This document shows positions 51,234-60,582 of a stretch of DNA of 64,000 nt, piece after piece. Position numbers and translations under genes: made by a program. Position 1 is the stretch's first letter, and each line of letters begins with the position of its first letter. Source of the stretch: Flavobacterium succinicans LMG 10402 (GTDB lineage: Bacteria > Bacteroidota > Bacteroidia > Flavobacteriales > Flavobacteriaceae); NCBI RefSeq assembly GCF_000611675.1, contig NZ_JATV01000007.1:62001-126000 (forward strand). The letters are read 5' to 3'. Below the pieces are notes generated by a model. It worked only from the letters and a program-made list of their open reading frames with translations. It was not told where the DNA came from and did no database searches.

Positions 51234-53126
51234 TTATAGTATAGTGTATTTATTATTGGGTTGAAGGCTAATTTTGTTTTGCTCTAATAATTGTTGTAGT
51301 GCAAAGATAATTGCCTCACTCTTATTTTTAGTCACTTTTTCGAGTTCTCGAGAGTTTAAATCTTGGTCTTGTAAGAGCGAAAGTATTGTACTGGCTAGAT
51401 GTTCAGGTGTGGCTTTTTTTTGGGATCTTACAATACAGTAGGAGCAAACTCCGCATTTTTGACTTGATTTTTCTCCAAAATAGGCTAGTAGTAATTGGCT
51501 TTTGCATTGCTCTTTGTTGTTAATGTATTCAATAACACACTGTAATTGTTTTTCTTTTAGTTGGTTTTGTTGTTCTAAGTGTTTGATTACACGGTTTATG
51601 GTACGATCGTCTTCTCTTACTTCATTGAAGATGATGGTGGCATCATTATTTTTTGCTTGGTAGGATATGATTTCTTTTTCGGCCATTTTTTTTAAAACAG
51701 CATGAACAGTTTCCTCTTTAACGTTTGCTTTTTTTGCAATCAATGAATGATTGAACGCTGTGGGAAGTTCATATATTCCTGGGTAGTTTCTAAGGATAGT
51801 CAAGATAATTTCCTCGTCATTTGGATTGAGGCTAATAAAACGCATGACTTCTTTAGATGAGATAAGGAATTGCAATGTTACTTTTTCTGAAAACTCTTGT
51901 GATAAGTTAAGGATGCCTTGTTGGTCTAGGAATTGTAAGGCATGGTAGGTTTTTAAAATAGGAAAAGTATATTTTGTACAAAAATGGTTTAAGTTAAAGG
52001 TAAACTTCTCATTGATTCCTTCTCCATAAGCAATTTGAAAATAGTTACAGAGTTTAATGAAAATTGTTTTTACAAAAGATCGATCTGGGAGATTATTGGT
52101 GAATTGTGTGATGGCTTGTGCAGTATCGGACGGGCTGTAGAGTAAAATTGCAAAAGCTTTATTGCCGTCTCTTCCTGCTCTTCCTGCTTCTTGATAATAG
52201 TTTTCAAGATTTTCAGGAAATTGAATATGAATAACTGTTTTTACATTTGCTTTGTCGATTCCCATCCCAAAAGCATTGGTTGCGACCATTACCTGCACTT
52301 GCTCTTGCATCCAGCGCTGCATGTTTTTTTCTTTTTCTTTATGAGGTAAACCGCCATGGTAATAGGTTGCATTAAAACCCAAAGCATTAAGTTGTGCTGC
52401 AATATCTAAACACGATTTTCTATTTCTTACATATATAATAGAAGGAGCAGGATTTTTTTTGAGAATTTGCTGTACGCGATACAACTTGTCTTCGGTTTCA
52501 AAAGTCATGTAGGCCAAATTTTCTCTGGCAAATGATTTTTGGTATATTGTAGGTGCATTTAAATCGAGATCTTTAATGATGTCGTCTTTAACTTTTGGAG
52601 TTGCAGTGGCGGTTAACGCTAAAAAAGGGGTGTTTGGAAAATGCGTTTTTAGTTGTTTTATTTTTAAATAAGCCGGTCTAAAATCATGCCCCCATTGCGA
52701 AACACAATGTGCTTCGTCAATTGCGATTAGGTTGATCGGTAAACTTTTTATACGATCTAAAATCCATTCAGATTGTAAACGTTCAGGCGAAAGGTATAAA
52801 AATTTATAGTTGCCATATTGACAATTGTCCAATAAATCAATCATTTCCTCCGTACCGATAGCTCCAGTAAGTGCGATTGCTTTTATATTGCGTTGTTGTA
52901 AATTGCTGACTTGGTCCTTCATTAAGGCTACCAATGGCGACACTACAAGGCAAATTCCTTCTTTCATTAAAGCTGGAATTTGAAAGCAAATTGATTTTCC
53001 TCCACCTGTTGGAAGTATGGCTAGCGTGTCTTTTCCGTCAACTACTGACTCAATAATTTCCTTTTGGAGAGAGCGGAAACGATCATGTTTCCAATACTTA
53101 CTTAAAATAGCTAAGGCCTCTTCCAT
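51234..53126 (-). CDS. recQ: ATP-dependent DNA helicase RecQ
   Basis: 630 residues. Walker A LPTGGGKSICFQIPAL, Walker B IDEAHCVSQWGHDFRP, LTATATPKV, and motif VI EAGRAGRDGN. A zinc-binding RQC module carries CGVCSYC near residue 560, and a wing-like segment precedes it. No HRDC domain is visible after the zinc site, so it is the short form. It unwinds DNA in repair. Confidence 0.95.
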   Translation of the reverse strand: MEEALAILSKYWKHDRFRSLQKEIIESVVDGKDTLAILPTGGGKSICFQIPALMKEGICLVVSPLVALMKDQVSNLQQRNIKAIALTGAIGTEEMIDLLDNCQYGNYKFLYLSPERLQSEWILDRIKSLPINLIAIDEAHCVSQWGHDFRPAYLKIKQLKTHFPNTPFLALTATATPKVKDDIIKDLDLNAPTIYQKSFARENLAYMTFETEDKLYRVQQILKKNPAPSIIYVRNRKSCLDIAAQLNALGFNATYYHGGLPHKEKEKNMQRWMQEQVQVMVATNAFGMGIDKANVKTVIHIQFPENLENYYQEAGRAGRDGNKAFAILLYSPSDTAQAITQFTNNLPDRSFVKTIFIKLCNYFQIAYGEGINEKFTFNLNHFCTKYTFPILKTYHALQFLDQQGILNLSQEFSEKVTLQFLISSKEVMRFISLNPNDEEIILTILRNYPGIYELPTAFNHSLIAKKANVKEETVHAVLKKMAEKEIISYQAKNNDATIIFNEVREDDRTINRVIKHLEQQNQLKEKQLQCVIEYINNKEQCKSQLLLAYFGEKSSQKCGVCSYCIVRSQKKATPEHLASTILSLLQDQDLNSRELEKVTKNKSEAIIFALQQLLEQNKISLQPNNKYTIL

Positions 53127-53171
53127 GGATAAATATTTTGTTGTTCAATAAAAGCAGCGATGGTTTAGGGT

Positions 53172-53714
53172 TTATGGAGTGCTAATTCTATCTAAGATAA
53201 ACTTAATTCTGTTATCTACCGTATCTTTTGGGACTTCAGTAATAGCATAACCGTATTTTTGGTAAGTCTCTTTCAAATGTACGTGAATTTGTTGTGCTTG
53301 TTCGTAATCTTCATAGCGTTCATTGTCGCTGATGTAAATTTCTTCCCAAGGAGGAAGCATGAATATTTGTGTGTAGGTATGTTCCAAACAAGCCTCTTCA
53401 AAATGAGATGGATATTGGTCTCCGATATAATTTAAATAAGCCACAACATCAGGTATCCCACGATCAATGAAAACCATAGCATGATTTTCATTTTTTGCAT
53501 TGTTAAATTGTTGAATTCTTCCTTCTAAAAGTTTTTGGCTAAACAAAAGGGGGTCAGTTAAAAACAATTGGTCTATTCCTGATTTTTGAGCTTCGGCGGT
53601 AACTTGTCGGGATATTTCTGGGTAACAGCAATGTCCTAATGATGTTAGTTGGTTGATAAGGGTTGATTTTCCTGTTCCTGGGCCGCCTATTATTACGATG
53701 ATTTCTTTTTGCAC
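53172..53714 (-). CDS. AAA_28-type ATPase/kinase (NadR/TTD14-like)
   Basis: About 180 residues from the GTG at 53714. P-loop IIGGPGTGKSTLINQL, Walker B MVFIDRGIPDVVAYL, and LPPWEEIYISDNERYEDYEQA, typical of the AAA_28/TTD14 group. A nucleotide-binding role is sure; the substrate is unknown. The longer frame opens at a TTG (53735) inside the -7 box TAAATTTG (53733-53740), so the downstream GTG is preferred. It lies upstream of recQ on the same strand. Confidence 0.85.
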   Translation of the reverse strand: MQKEIIVIIGGPGTGKSTLINQLTSLGHCCYPEISRQVTAEAQKSGIDQLFLTDPLLFSQKLLEGRIQQFNNAKNENHAMVFIDRGIPDVVAYLNYIGDQYPSHFEEACLEHTYTQIFMLPPWEEIYISDNERYEDYEQAQQIHVHLKETYQKYGYAITEVPKDTVDNRIKFILDRISTP

Positions 53715-53732
53715 GATTTGAAAATAAAAATG

Positions 53733-53740
53733 CAAATTTA
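53733..53740 (-). promoter_or_regulatory. -7 promoter box of the AAA_28 gene
   Basis: Minus-strand TAAATTTG, 18 nt upstream of the GTG start; it contains the rejected TTG start. Confidence 0.6.
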
Positions 53741-53984
53741 CCGAAACTTATTGGTTTGTAAAACATTTTTTTTGCTCAGGTCTTTTTGAAGTTGATTTTG
53801 TTTGTCAATGGAGTGATTCTCTTTAAATGACATTTGCTGCTTTATCGTTATCGTTAGTGGTAATCATTTTTAAGAGATTTTTTATGTTTGCTTTTTTTGT
53901 TCAGAATACACTTTATTTGAGTAGTAATCGGGCAAAAAAACATCAAATCCAAGAACTAAATTCTATAATCTGCATTCAAAAATG

Positions 53985-53992
53985 TATATTTG
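53985..53992 (+). promoter_or_regulatory. DUF493 gene -7 promoter box
   Basis: TATATTTG, 19 nt before the ATG at 54012. It overlaps a longer in-frame start at 53982, which is therefore rejected. Confidence 0.6.
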
Positions 53993-54011
53993 CGTTTATT
54001 TTAATTTAGTA

Positions 54012-54308
54012 ATGGATAAAGACAAAGAAAAAGAGATTGCCGCTTTTTACGAAAGATTGCAAGTTGAGTTGGATAAAAGCAACAGTTGGCCAGCAGAATA
54101 TTTGTTTAAATTTATTGTTCCATCGGTAGAAGGTAATGTGAAAAAGGTGCAAGATGCATTTGATTGTATGGGCGCCGTGATTAAAACGACACAATCGAAA
54201 ACGGGCAAGTTTACAAGTGTTTCTGTTGATGTTACCATGAAAAACTCACAAGAAATTATTGAAAAATACCAAGAATTATCTACAATTGAAGGTATTGTTT
54301 CCCTATAA
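54012..54308 (+). CDS. DUF493 (YbeD-like) protein
   Basis: A 98-residue ferredoxin-fold protein of the YbeD/DUF493 family: WPAEYLFKFIVPSVEGNVKK at the front and TGKFTSVSVDVTMKNSQEII in the second strand pair. In E. coli YbeD sits near lipoate genes; a small-molecule-binding regulatory role has been proposed. Here it precedes DUF4290 and murA, with a 2-nt gap to DUF4290. Confidence 0.9.
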   Translation: MDKDKEKEIAAFYERLQVELDKSNSWPAEYLFKFIVPSVEGNVKKVQDAFDCMGAVIKTTQSKTGKFTSVSVDVTMKNSQEIIEKYQELSTIEGIVSL

Positions 54309-54310
54309 AT

Positions 54311-55030
54311 ATGATCGAAAAGTATAAAAAAGAAATCGCCAATGATGTAGTGTATCATTTAGAATATAATTCTGAAAGAAAACATTTAATCATTCCTGAG
54401 TACGGTCGTCATTTGCAAAAATTGATTGAACAAGCAACCATTATAGAGAATGATGAAGAGCGTAACAAAGCTGCTAGATACATCATTCAAGTAATGGGAA
54501 GTTTAAATCCTCATTTGCGTGATGTGCCTGATTTTCAGCACAAGTTATGGGATCAGTTGTTTATTATGTCCGATTTTCGTTTGGCGGTAGACTCTCCATA
54601 TCCTATCCCTTCTCGTGAAGTTTTGCAATTGAAACCTGAGATTTTGCAATATCCTCAGAACTATCCTAAGTACAGATATTATGGAAATAATATTAAGTAC
54701 ATGATAGATGTGGCCAATAAATGGGAAGAAGGCGAAATGAAAAGTGCTTTGGTAAAGGTAATCGCCAATCATATGAAAAAATCCTACTTGAGTTGGAATA
54801 AAGACACCGTAAAAGACGATGTTATTTTTGAGCACTTGTATGAACTCTCTGGCGGAAAATTGAATTTGTTGCAAAGCAATGAAGAGCTTTTGGGAACTAC
54901 AGATTTGCTTCGAACCAATAAAAGAATGTCGAATAAAATCACTCCTTCCAATCAACAGAAAAATCAGAATAACAAAATAAAAACGGGTAAAACACCCATG
55001 CATAAAAATCAAAATAGAAAACAGCAGTAA
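54311..55030 (+). CDS. DUF4290 family protein
   Basis: 239 residues. DVVYHLEYNSERKHLIIPEY GRHLQKLIEQA (two adjoining parts), YIIQVMGSLNPHLRDVPDF, and FRLAVDSPYPIPSREVLQL define this Bacteroidetes family. The basic, Asn/Gln/Lys-rich C-terminal tail (about 205-239) may bind nucleic acid or ribosomes (inference). It lies between DUF493 and murA in a likely operon. Confidence 0.9.
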   Translation: MIEKYKKEIANDVVYHLEYNSERKHLIIPEYGRHLQKLIEQATIIENDEERNKAARYIIQVMGSLNPHLRDVPDFQHKLWDQLFIMSDFRLAVDSPYPIPSREVLQLKPEILQYPQNYPKYRYYGNNIKYMIDVANKWEEGEMKSALVKVIANHMKKSYLSWNKDTVKDDVIFEHLYELSGGKLNLLQSNEELLGTTDLLRTNKRMSNKITPSNQQKNQNNKIKTGKTPMHKNQNRKQQ

Positions 55031-55071
55031 TTGATCTAACGATAATTATTGGACAATATAAATATAGTAAA

Positions 55072-56382
55072 ATGGGAATTTTCAAAATCGAGGGTGGCAT
55101 CCAGTTAAAAGGAGAAATCACCCCACAAGGAGCAAAAAACGAGGCATTACAAATTTTATGTGCTGTATTGCTTACTCCAGAAAAAGTAACAATCAATAAT
55201 ATTCCAGATATTATTGACATCAACAAGTTAATCACTTTGTTGGGTAATCTTGGAGTTAAAATTCAAAAAAACGGGAATAGTTCCATTACTTTTCAATCTG
55301 ATGAAGTAAATATGGGCTATTTAGAGACTGAAGCCTTTAAGAAAGAAGGCGGTTCTTTGCGTGGTTCGATTATGATTGTTGGTCCATTATTAGCTCGTTT
55401 TGGTAAAGGTTATATTCCGAAACCAGGTGGAGATAAAATTGGAAGAAGAAGATTGGATACCCATTTTGAAGGATTTATCAATTTAGGTGCTAAGTTTAGA
55501 TACAATAGAGAAGATCATTTCTATGGAGTAGAAGCTCCAGATGGACTTACAGGTACAGATATGTTATTGGATGAAGCCTCTGTTACAGGTACGGCAAATA
55601 TCGTAATGGCTGCCGTTTTGGCTAAAGGTACAACTACAGTTTACAACGCTGCTTGTGAGCCTTATTTGCAACAATTATGCAAAATGCTGAACGCCATGGG
55701 AGCTAAAATTTCTGGTGTTGGATCTAATTTGTTGACTATTGAAGGAGTAGAAGCATTAGGTGGATGTGAACACCGTATTCTTCCGGATATGATTGAGATT
55801 GGTTCTTGGATAGGATTAGCAGCAATGACTAAATCTGAGATTACTATAAAAAATGTAAGTTGGGAAAATCTTGGAGTTATTCCAAATGTATTCCGTAAAC
55901 TAGGGATTACACTAGAGAGAAAAGGAGATGATATCTTCATTCCTGCTCACGTGAATGGTTACGAAGTTAAAACTGATATTGATGGTTCTATTTTAACCAT
56001 TGCTGATGCTCCTTGGCCTGGTTTTACTCCAGATTTATTGAGTATTATTTTGGTAGTAGCGACTCAAGCAAAAGGTGATGTATTGATACACCAAAAAATG
56101 TTCGAAAGCCGTTTGTTTTTCGTGGATAAACTAATCGATATGGGAGCAAAAATCATTTTGTGTGACCCTCATAGAGCGGTAGTTATTGGTCACGATTTTA
56201 AATCCCAATTGAAAGCTACTACGATGTCTTCACCAGATATTCGTGCGGGTATTTCGTTATTGATTGCTGCACTTTCTGCGAAAGGAACAAGCACTATTCA
56301 AAATATTGAACAAATTGATAGAGGCTACGAGCGCATTGATGAGCGTTTAAGAGCTATTGGAGCCAATATTGTAAGAGCTTAG
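55072..56382 (+). CDS. murA: UDP-N-acetylglucosamine 1-carboxyvinyltransferase
   Basis: A 436-residue MurA, the first committed step of peptidoglycan synthesis (transfer of enolpyruvyl from PEP to UDP-GlcNAc). GGIQLKGEITPQGAKNEALQ opens the fold; GPLLARFG, LDEASVTGTANIVMAA, and the C-terminal PDIRAGISLLIAALSAKGTS are all present. The fosfomycin-target Cys (PGGC in E. coli) is Asp121 here (KPGGDKIGRRRLD), a change known to keep activity and give fosfomycin resistance. MurB at 22208 acts next. Confidence 0.97.
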   Translation: MGIFKIEGGIQLKGEITPQGAKNEALQILCAVLLTPEKVTINNIPDIIDINKLITLLGNLGVKIQKNGNSSITFQSDEVNMGYLETEAFKKEGGSLRGSIMIVGPLLARFGKGYIPKPGGDKIGRRRLDTHFEGFINLGAKFRYNREDHFYGVEAPDGLTGTDMLLDEASVTGTANIVMAAVLAKGTTTVYNAACEPYLQQLCKMLNAMGAKISGVGSNLLTIEGVEALGGCEHRILPDMIEIGSWIGLAAMTKSEITIKNVSWENLGVIPNVFRKLGITLERKGDDIFIPAHVNGYEVKTDIDGSILTIADAPWPGFTPDLLSIILVVATQAKGDVLIHQKMFESRLFFVDKLIDMGAKIILCDPHRAVVIGHDFKSQLKATTMSSPDIRAGISLLIAALSAKGTSTIQNIEQIDRGYERIDERLRAIGANIVRA

Positions 56383-56388
56383 TTTTTT

Positions 56389-56589
56389 TTGAGTACTTAG
56401 TAATTAGTCCATAGTGAATAGCTCAATATACTAGTTGCTAAATCTTAATCAAATAAAATATTAGTTTTTACTAAATCAACAATTCGCTTAAAATTAATAA
56501 TTAGTTTTAGTCCTTAGTAATTAGCCAAATTGACTAATTGCTAAGGACTATCTGCTAAGGACTAATCACTAAGTACTAAGGACTAATTT
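56389..56589. repeat. Clustered CTAAGGACTA repeats upstream of the CDF gene
   Basis: CTAAGGACTA at 56541, 56555 and 56576, and its reverse complement TAGTCCTTAG at 56508. TACTTAGTAATTAG near 56393 and CACTAAGTACTAAG near 56567 also mirror each other. The stretch has no ORF and ends right at the ATG of the transporter. Confidence 0.65.
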
Positions 56590-57456
56590 ATGACTAAAGA
56601 ACAAACGGCGATAAAAGCCACCTACTTCAGTATTGTTGGTAATACTTCTTTGGCTATTGTAAAAGGATTGGCTGGTTTTTTCGGTAATTCTTATGCGCTA
56701 ATTGCCGACGCGATTGAATCTACTACTGATATTTTTGCGTCTTTTTTGGTGCTTTTTGGAATCAAATATTCTAATAAACCTGCCGATGATAATCATCCTT
56801 ACGGTCATGGTCGTGCAGAACCTTTGATTACGTTTTTGGTAGTTGGTTTTTTGATTACTTCGGCTACGATTATTGCTTATGAGAGTATTCAAAACATTGG
56901 GACACCTCATGATTTGCCCAAATCTTGGACGCTTTATATTTTGGGAGCCATTATTATTTGGAAAGAGTATTCGTTTCAGTTGGTGATGAAAAGAAGTAAA
57001 GAAACCAATAGCTCTTCTTTGAAAGCCGATGCTTGGCATCATAGGAGCGACGCCATTACTTCGGTAGCGGCTTTTTTAGGGATTTCTATTGCACTTTATT
57101 TCGGTAAAGGTTATGAATCTGCCGATGATTGGGCGGCTCTTTTTGCCTCTGGTTTTATTTTATTCAATAGCTATAAAATATTTAGACCCGCTTTGAGCGA
57201 GATAATGGATGAGCATCTATATGATGAATTGGTTGAGGAAATTAGAGTTGTTTCCTTAACGGTTCCAGGAATTATAGATACTGAGAAATGTTTTATAAGA
57301 AAAGCAGGAATGCAGTATCATGTTGATTTGCATGCAAGGGTAGAAGGTATCATTACAGTTAGAGAAGGACATGATATTGCGCATGATTTAAAAGACACCC
57401 TTCGAGCGGAAATCCCTTCTTTGGGACATGTTTTGATTCATGTAGAACCGAATTAA
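56590..57456 (+). CDS. Cation diffusion facilitator transporter
   Basis: 288 residues with six membrane helices and a C-terminal cytoplasmic ferredoxin-like domain (about 205-288). Metal-site segments are LIADAIESTTDIFASF (TM2), DNHPYGHGRAEP (loop), and DAWHHRSDAITS (TM5). The family exports Zn2+, Fe2+, Mn2+ or Co2+ against protons; TM2 has Asp in the place often taken by His in zinc exporters, so Fe/Mn transport is possible. It has an unusual repeat-rich upstream region. Confidence 0.92.
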   Translation: MTKEQTAIKATYFSIVGNTSLAIVKGLAGFFGNSYALIADAIESTTDIFASFLVLFGIKYSNKPADDNHPYGHGRAEPLITFLVVGFLITSATIIAYESIQNIGTPHDLPKSWTLYILGAIIIWKEYSFQLVMKRSKETNSSSLKADAWHHRSDAITSVAAFLGISIALYFGKGYESADDWAALFASGFILFNSYKIFRPALSEIMDEHLYDELVEEIRVVSLTVPGIIDTEKCFIRKAGMQYHVDLHARVEGIITVREGHDIAHDLKDTLRAEIPSLGHVLIHVEPN

Positions 57457-57480
57457 TTATTGGGTATAAAAATTTAACAT

Positions 57481-57526
57481 AACCCTTTTAGAGTCTAAGC
57501 CAGACTTTGAAAGGGTTGTTTTTTTA
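57481..57526 (+). terminator. CDF gene terminator
   Basis: AACCCTTT pairs with AAAGGGTT, with inner GTCT/AGAC pairing, then a T-run. Confidence 0.8.
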
Positions 57527-60013
57527 TTCTAAAATATTCAATAGTTTTAGTCCAAAAATTACCCCGTCACCTTGAAAACCATTTTGGTAAGAGCGGACAT
57601 AATCTACTCTGAACTGTTTGAATTTCCCGATTCCTAAGTTATCTAGCCCTATGCTGATTTCCTGATAAGGTTTGCGATTTGGAATAGCTAAGTTGTGAAA
57701 ACCGAGCATTAAACTGCTTTTTAAAAGGTTGAGTCCTGGTATTTTGTTCATTATAAAACCATTGTCGCTGTACTCTGAATGGAATTCAAAATACGCATCG
57801 TTTGTGCTATTACTGTAATAAGGCAATAGGTTGAAAACGTTTAAATAGCGTTCGGTTTGGCCAATTCGTGTTTGATTGCCATTGAAATGTTTGTAATCCA
57901 TAAAGGCAATATTTTCGGCATTGAAGAATTTGCCTGCTCTTAGATTTACACCCAAATCACCTTTGTTGGCCAACGGAAGGTCATACAGAATACGTGCACT
58001 TATTAAGTCATACTCGTAGTTTTTTTGGCTAGCAGCAAAGGCTTTTTCGTAGCCTAAAAGTACGGTTGGATACTTGTTGTTTCGGAGGTTGAATTTTCCG
58101 TCAGGGCGCGAAATGTATTGGTTGCCAAAGTTAATGCGCCAGTTCAAATTAGCTTTTAGTAACTGATGAGTTGAGAAACTAGCAGTTGAATAATCATTAG
58201 AATCCAAAGGATTGTTTGAAGAATAAAGGTCGTCATTTTTGATAAAGGTATAGTTAGTAGTATTAAATAAAGGTTTGCGTTGGCTGTATTCTAGTTTTCC
58301 GGTAAAGTTGATGCCATTGGCTATATTCTGTGAATAAGCCACATTGAAAAACTCTTTGTTGTACAATTTTATAAAATTGTTTTTGAAAAAGAGCGTGCTT
58401 ATCGAATTGATAAAAGGGGAAATTGGATTGTTTTCGTTGAATTGTTTAACCGCTGTTCCTCCTGAAACCCAAATTGTAGCGTAATTTTGATTGTTAAATC
58501 GGTGGCTAAAGTTTCCGACCACTCGAAGACGTTCGTCTGAAAAACCATAATTGAAAGTAGTTGCAATGGCTGTGCTTTTTCCAGATTCATCATCCCATTT
58601 ACGATAAGTAAAGCCAGAGTCTAGATTGAAACCTTGAACCGTATTGAAAGTTAGTGAGCTTATGTCCATTAATCCAGCATAATCGAACGACCATTTTTTG
58701 AAGGTGTTTCTATAATTATAGCCAGTTATTGGGTCTAATAGTTTGAATTCATTTCGTTTTTGGTCGATAGAATCCAAATACGTTTTGGACGAGCGTATGG
58801 TTTGAATGCTGTCTTTTTTGATATAATCTTTACTCTCTTCTTCGGTGAGTGGAATAGGTCTTGTGCTTTCCCAGAAAGTATCTTCTTTTTTGTTGGCGTT
58901 GTTTTCAAAGCTTACAATTTCATTGCCAAAGGTCTTTTTATCAAAAGCATCAAAGAATTCATAATTGCTGTACACATAATTGAAAGTACCTGAGAATCCG
59001 ATACCGAAAGCACCCGCGGTAAAAGCTAAACTTTGGGCATTTTTGCTCCAAATTTTAGTTTTGGAATTGTAATTGAAGTTTTGTTTTAAGGTCATCACTT
59101 CGGTGAATTCATTGCGCATACGATAGCCTTTGATGTCGAAATCAACGGCATAAATCGCCCAGCTGTCTTCTACAATATAAATGTAACCTTCAAAAACGGG
59201 TTCTTTGTCTCGTCTTGGAATGACTTTAATTTTGTTGATTTGATGATTGCTTTCATCAAAAAAAGTGCTTTCGAGTTTGTATTTGTAATATTGAAAGGCA
59301 TTGTTAGCTATGGGTGAAATCATTTTTACATCAAAATCGACTGTATTGTCATAAAAATCGTAAAATGAAGAACGAGCAGTATTGTAACTAAAGCCTTTGT
59401 CGTTCCCGGAAATTTTAGAGGCAATAATTCTTTCTTTATAATTGTTTGGTTTTTCGAAGGTGAGTTTTGATACGGTTTCAGATAAGTACAAAATACCGCT
59501 TCCAGTTGAATCTAAGCCAGTGGTCATTTCATCTGGCATATCTAATTTCATTCCTAAAATCTTTTTAGGTAGATTTTTGATTTTGAATAAGCCACGAGAA
59601 TAAAAATCGGCAGTGAATCGAGCTGTTTTTTCAGCGTTTTCTTTTCGTGCTGCAATCGCACTTTTGATAATGGCGTTGGCAGGATTATTTTTTGGATTGA
59701 TGACTACTTCGTTGAGGTTGTAATTTTCTTCTGATAATTGAATGTCAATTGTAATTGGTGTTTTCTCGTAATGAATCGGTTTCTTTACGGTTTTGTAACC
59801 AAGGAACTGGAATAATAGGGTGTAATCACCTTCTTTTTTGAGGTTCAGTTCGTATTTTCCTTTGTCGTTGGTAGTAGTTCCTGAATAGGAATTTTGAATG
59901 ATAACAGAAACAAAAGGTAATGGGTTTCCTTTTTCGTCACTAACGATTCCTTTAATTTGAGCGGTATAGGAAGTGCTAATTAATACAAAGGCAATCAAGT
60001 ACAAATGTTTCAT
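57524..60013 (-). CDS. DUF5686 outer-membrane protein with carboxypeptidase-regulatory domain
   Basis: 829 residues. Signal peptide (about 1-18), then a CarboxypepD_reg-like domain (about 20-105; IKGIVSDEKGNPLPFVSVII, GTTTNDKGKYELNL) and NLNEVVINP. A DUF5686 region (about 108-829) follows, rich in alternating aromatic beta-strands (DFYSRGLFKIKN, IAVDFD-like strands), consistent with an outer-membrane barrel. It lacks a TonB box and plug. Function unknown; TonB-independent, unlike SusC. A TGTATTTTTAC box lies 12 nt before the ATG. Confidence 0.9.
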   Translation of the reverse strand: MKHLYLIAFVLISTSYTAQIKGIVSDEKGNPLPFVSVIIQNSYSGTTTNDKGKYELNLKKEGDYTLLFQFLGYKTVKKPIHYEKTPITIDIQLSEENYNLNEVVINPKNNPANAIIKSAIAARKENAEKTARFTADFYSRGLFKIKNLPKKILGMKLDMPDEMTTGLDSTGSGILYLSETVSKLTFEKPNNYKERIIASKISGNDKGFSYNTARSSFYDFYDNTVDFDVKMISPIANNAFQYYKYKLESTFFDESNHQINKIKVIPRRDKEPVFEGYIYIVEDSWAIYAVDFDIKGYRMRNEFTEVMTLKQNFNYNSKTKIWSKNAQSLAFTAGAFGIGFSGTFNYVYSNYEFFDAFDKKTFGNEIVSFENNANKKEDTFWESTRPIPLTEEESKDYIKKDSIQTIRSSKTYLDSIDQKRNEFKLLDPITGYNYRNTFKKWSFDYAGLMDISSLTFNTVQGFNLDSGFTYRKWDDESGKSTAIATTFNYGFSDERLRVVGNFSHRFNNQNYATIWVSGGTAVKQFNENNPISPFINSISTLFFKNNFIKLYNKEFFNVAYSQNIANGINFTGKLEYSQRKPLFNTTNYTFIKNDDLYSSNNPLDSNDYSTASFSTHQLLKANLNWRINFGNQYISRPDGKFNLRNNKYPTVLLGYEKAFAASQKNYEYDLISARILYDLPLANKGDLGVNLRAGKFFNAENIAFMDYKHFNGNQTRIGQTERYLNVFNLLPYYSNSTNDAYFEFHSEYSDNGFIMNKIPGLNLLKSSLMLGFHNLAIPNRKPYQEISIGLDNLGIGKFKQFRVDYVRSYQNGFQGDGVIFGLKLLNILE

Positions 60014-60093
60014 ATGTTTTTTCTGTAAAAATACATATGTGAAAAAACTTACACCTTAAAATTTTGTTAATTTATTTGGTGTTGGTTAAAAAA

Positions 60094-60507
60094 CTATAAA
60101 AAGGACTGAATAGCCAATTCGTAGCTTTTTAAGCCAAAGCCAAGAATGACTCCTTTGGCATTGCCGGAAATATAAGATTGATGTCTAAAACTTTCTCGCG
60201 AAAATGTGTTAGAAATATGTACTTCGATAACTGGTGTAGTGATGGCTTTTACGGCATCGCCAATACCAATCGAGGTATGGGTGTAAGCGCCAGCATTGAG
60301 AATGATTCCGGTATAAGAAAAGCCAAATTCTTGAATTTTGTCAATTAATTCGCCCTCAATATTACTTTGGAAATAAATGAATTCAACTTTTGGGAACGTT
60401 GATTTTAGGGTCTCAAAGTAGTCTTCGAAGGTAGCGGTTCCGTACACTTCGGGTTCGCGTTTTCCGAGTAAATTAAGATTGGGTCCGTTGATAATTGCAA
60501 TTTTCAT
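60094..60507 (-). CDS. aroQ: Type II 3-dehydroquinate dehydratase
   Basis: A 137-residue AroQ, the third step of the shikimate pathway, forming dodecamers. IINGPNLNLLGKREPEVYG (catalytic Arg/Tyr lid), QSNIEGELIDKI, ILNAGAYTHTSIGIGDA, and EVHISN with the catalytic His. Slightly shorter than the 145-150 residue norm. In several Flavobacteria aroQ lies close to xerD; here three beta-barrel genes separate them. Confidence 0.95.
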   Translation of the reverse strand: MKIAIINGPNLNLLGKREPEVYGTATFEDYFETLKSTFPKVEFIYFQSNIEGELIDKIQEFGFSYTGIILNAGAYTHTSIGIGDAVKAITTPVIEVHISNTFSRESFRHQSYISGNAKGVILGFGLKSYELAIQSFL

Positions 60508-60532
60508 GATTTTTGTTTTTGGTAAAAATAAA

Positions 60533-60561
60533 AAAACCGTACTAAATACTAGTACGGTTTT
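60533..60561 (-). terminator. Terminator of the 60583 barrel gene
   Basis: AAAACCGTACT pairs with AGTACGGTTTT around a 7-nt loop; minus-strand T-run follows. Confidence 0.85.
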
Positions 60562-60582
60562 AAGGTTGATTTTTTATTTTTC

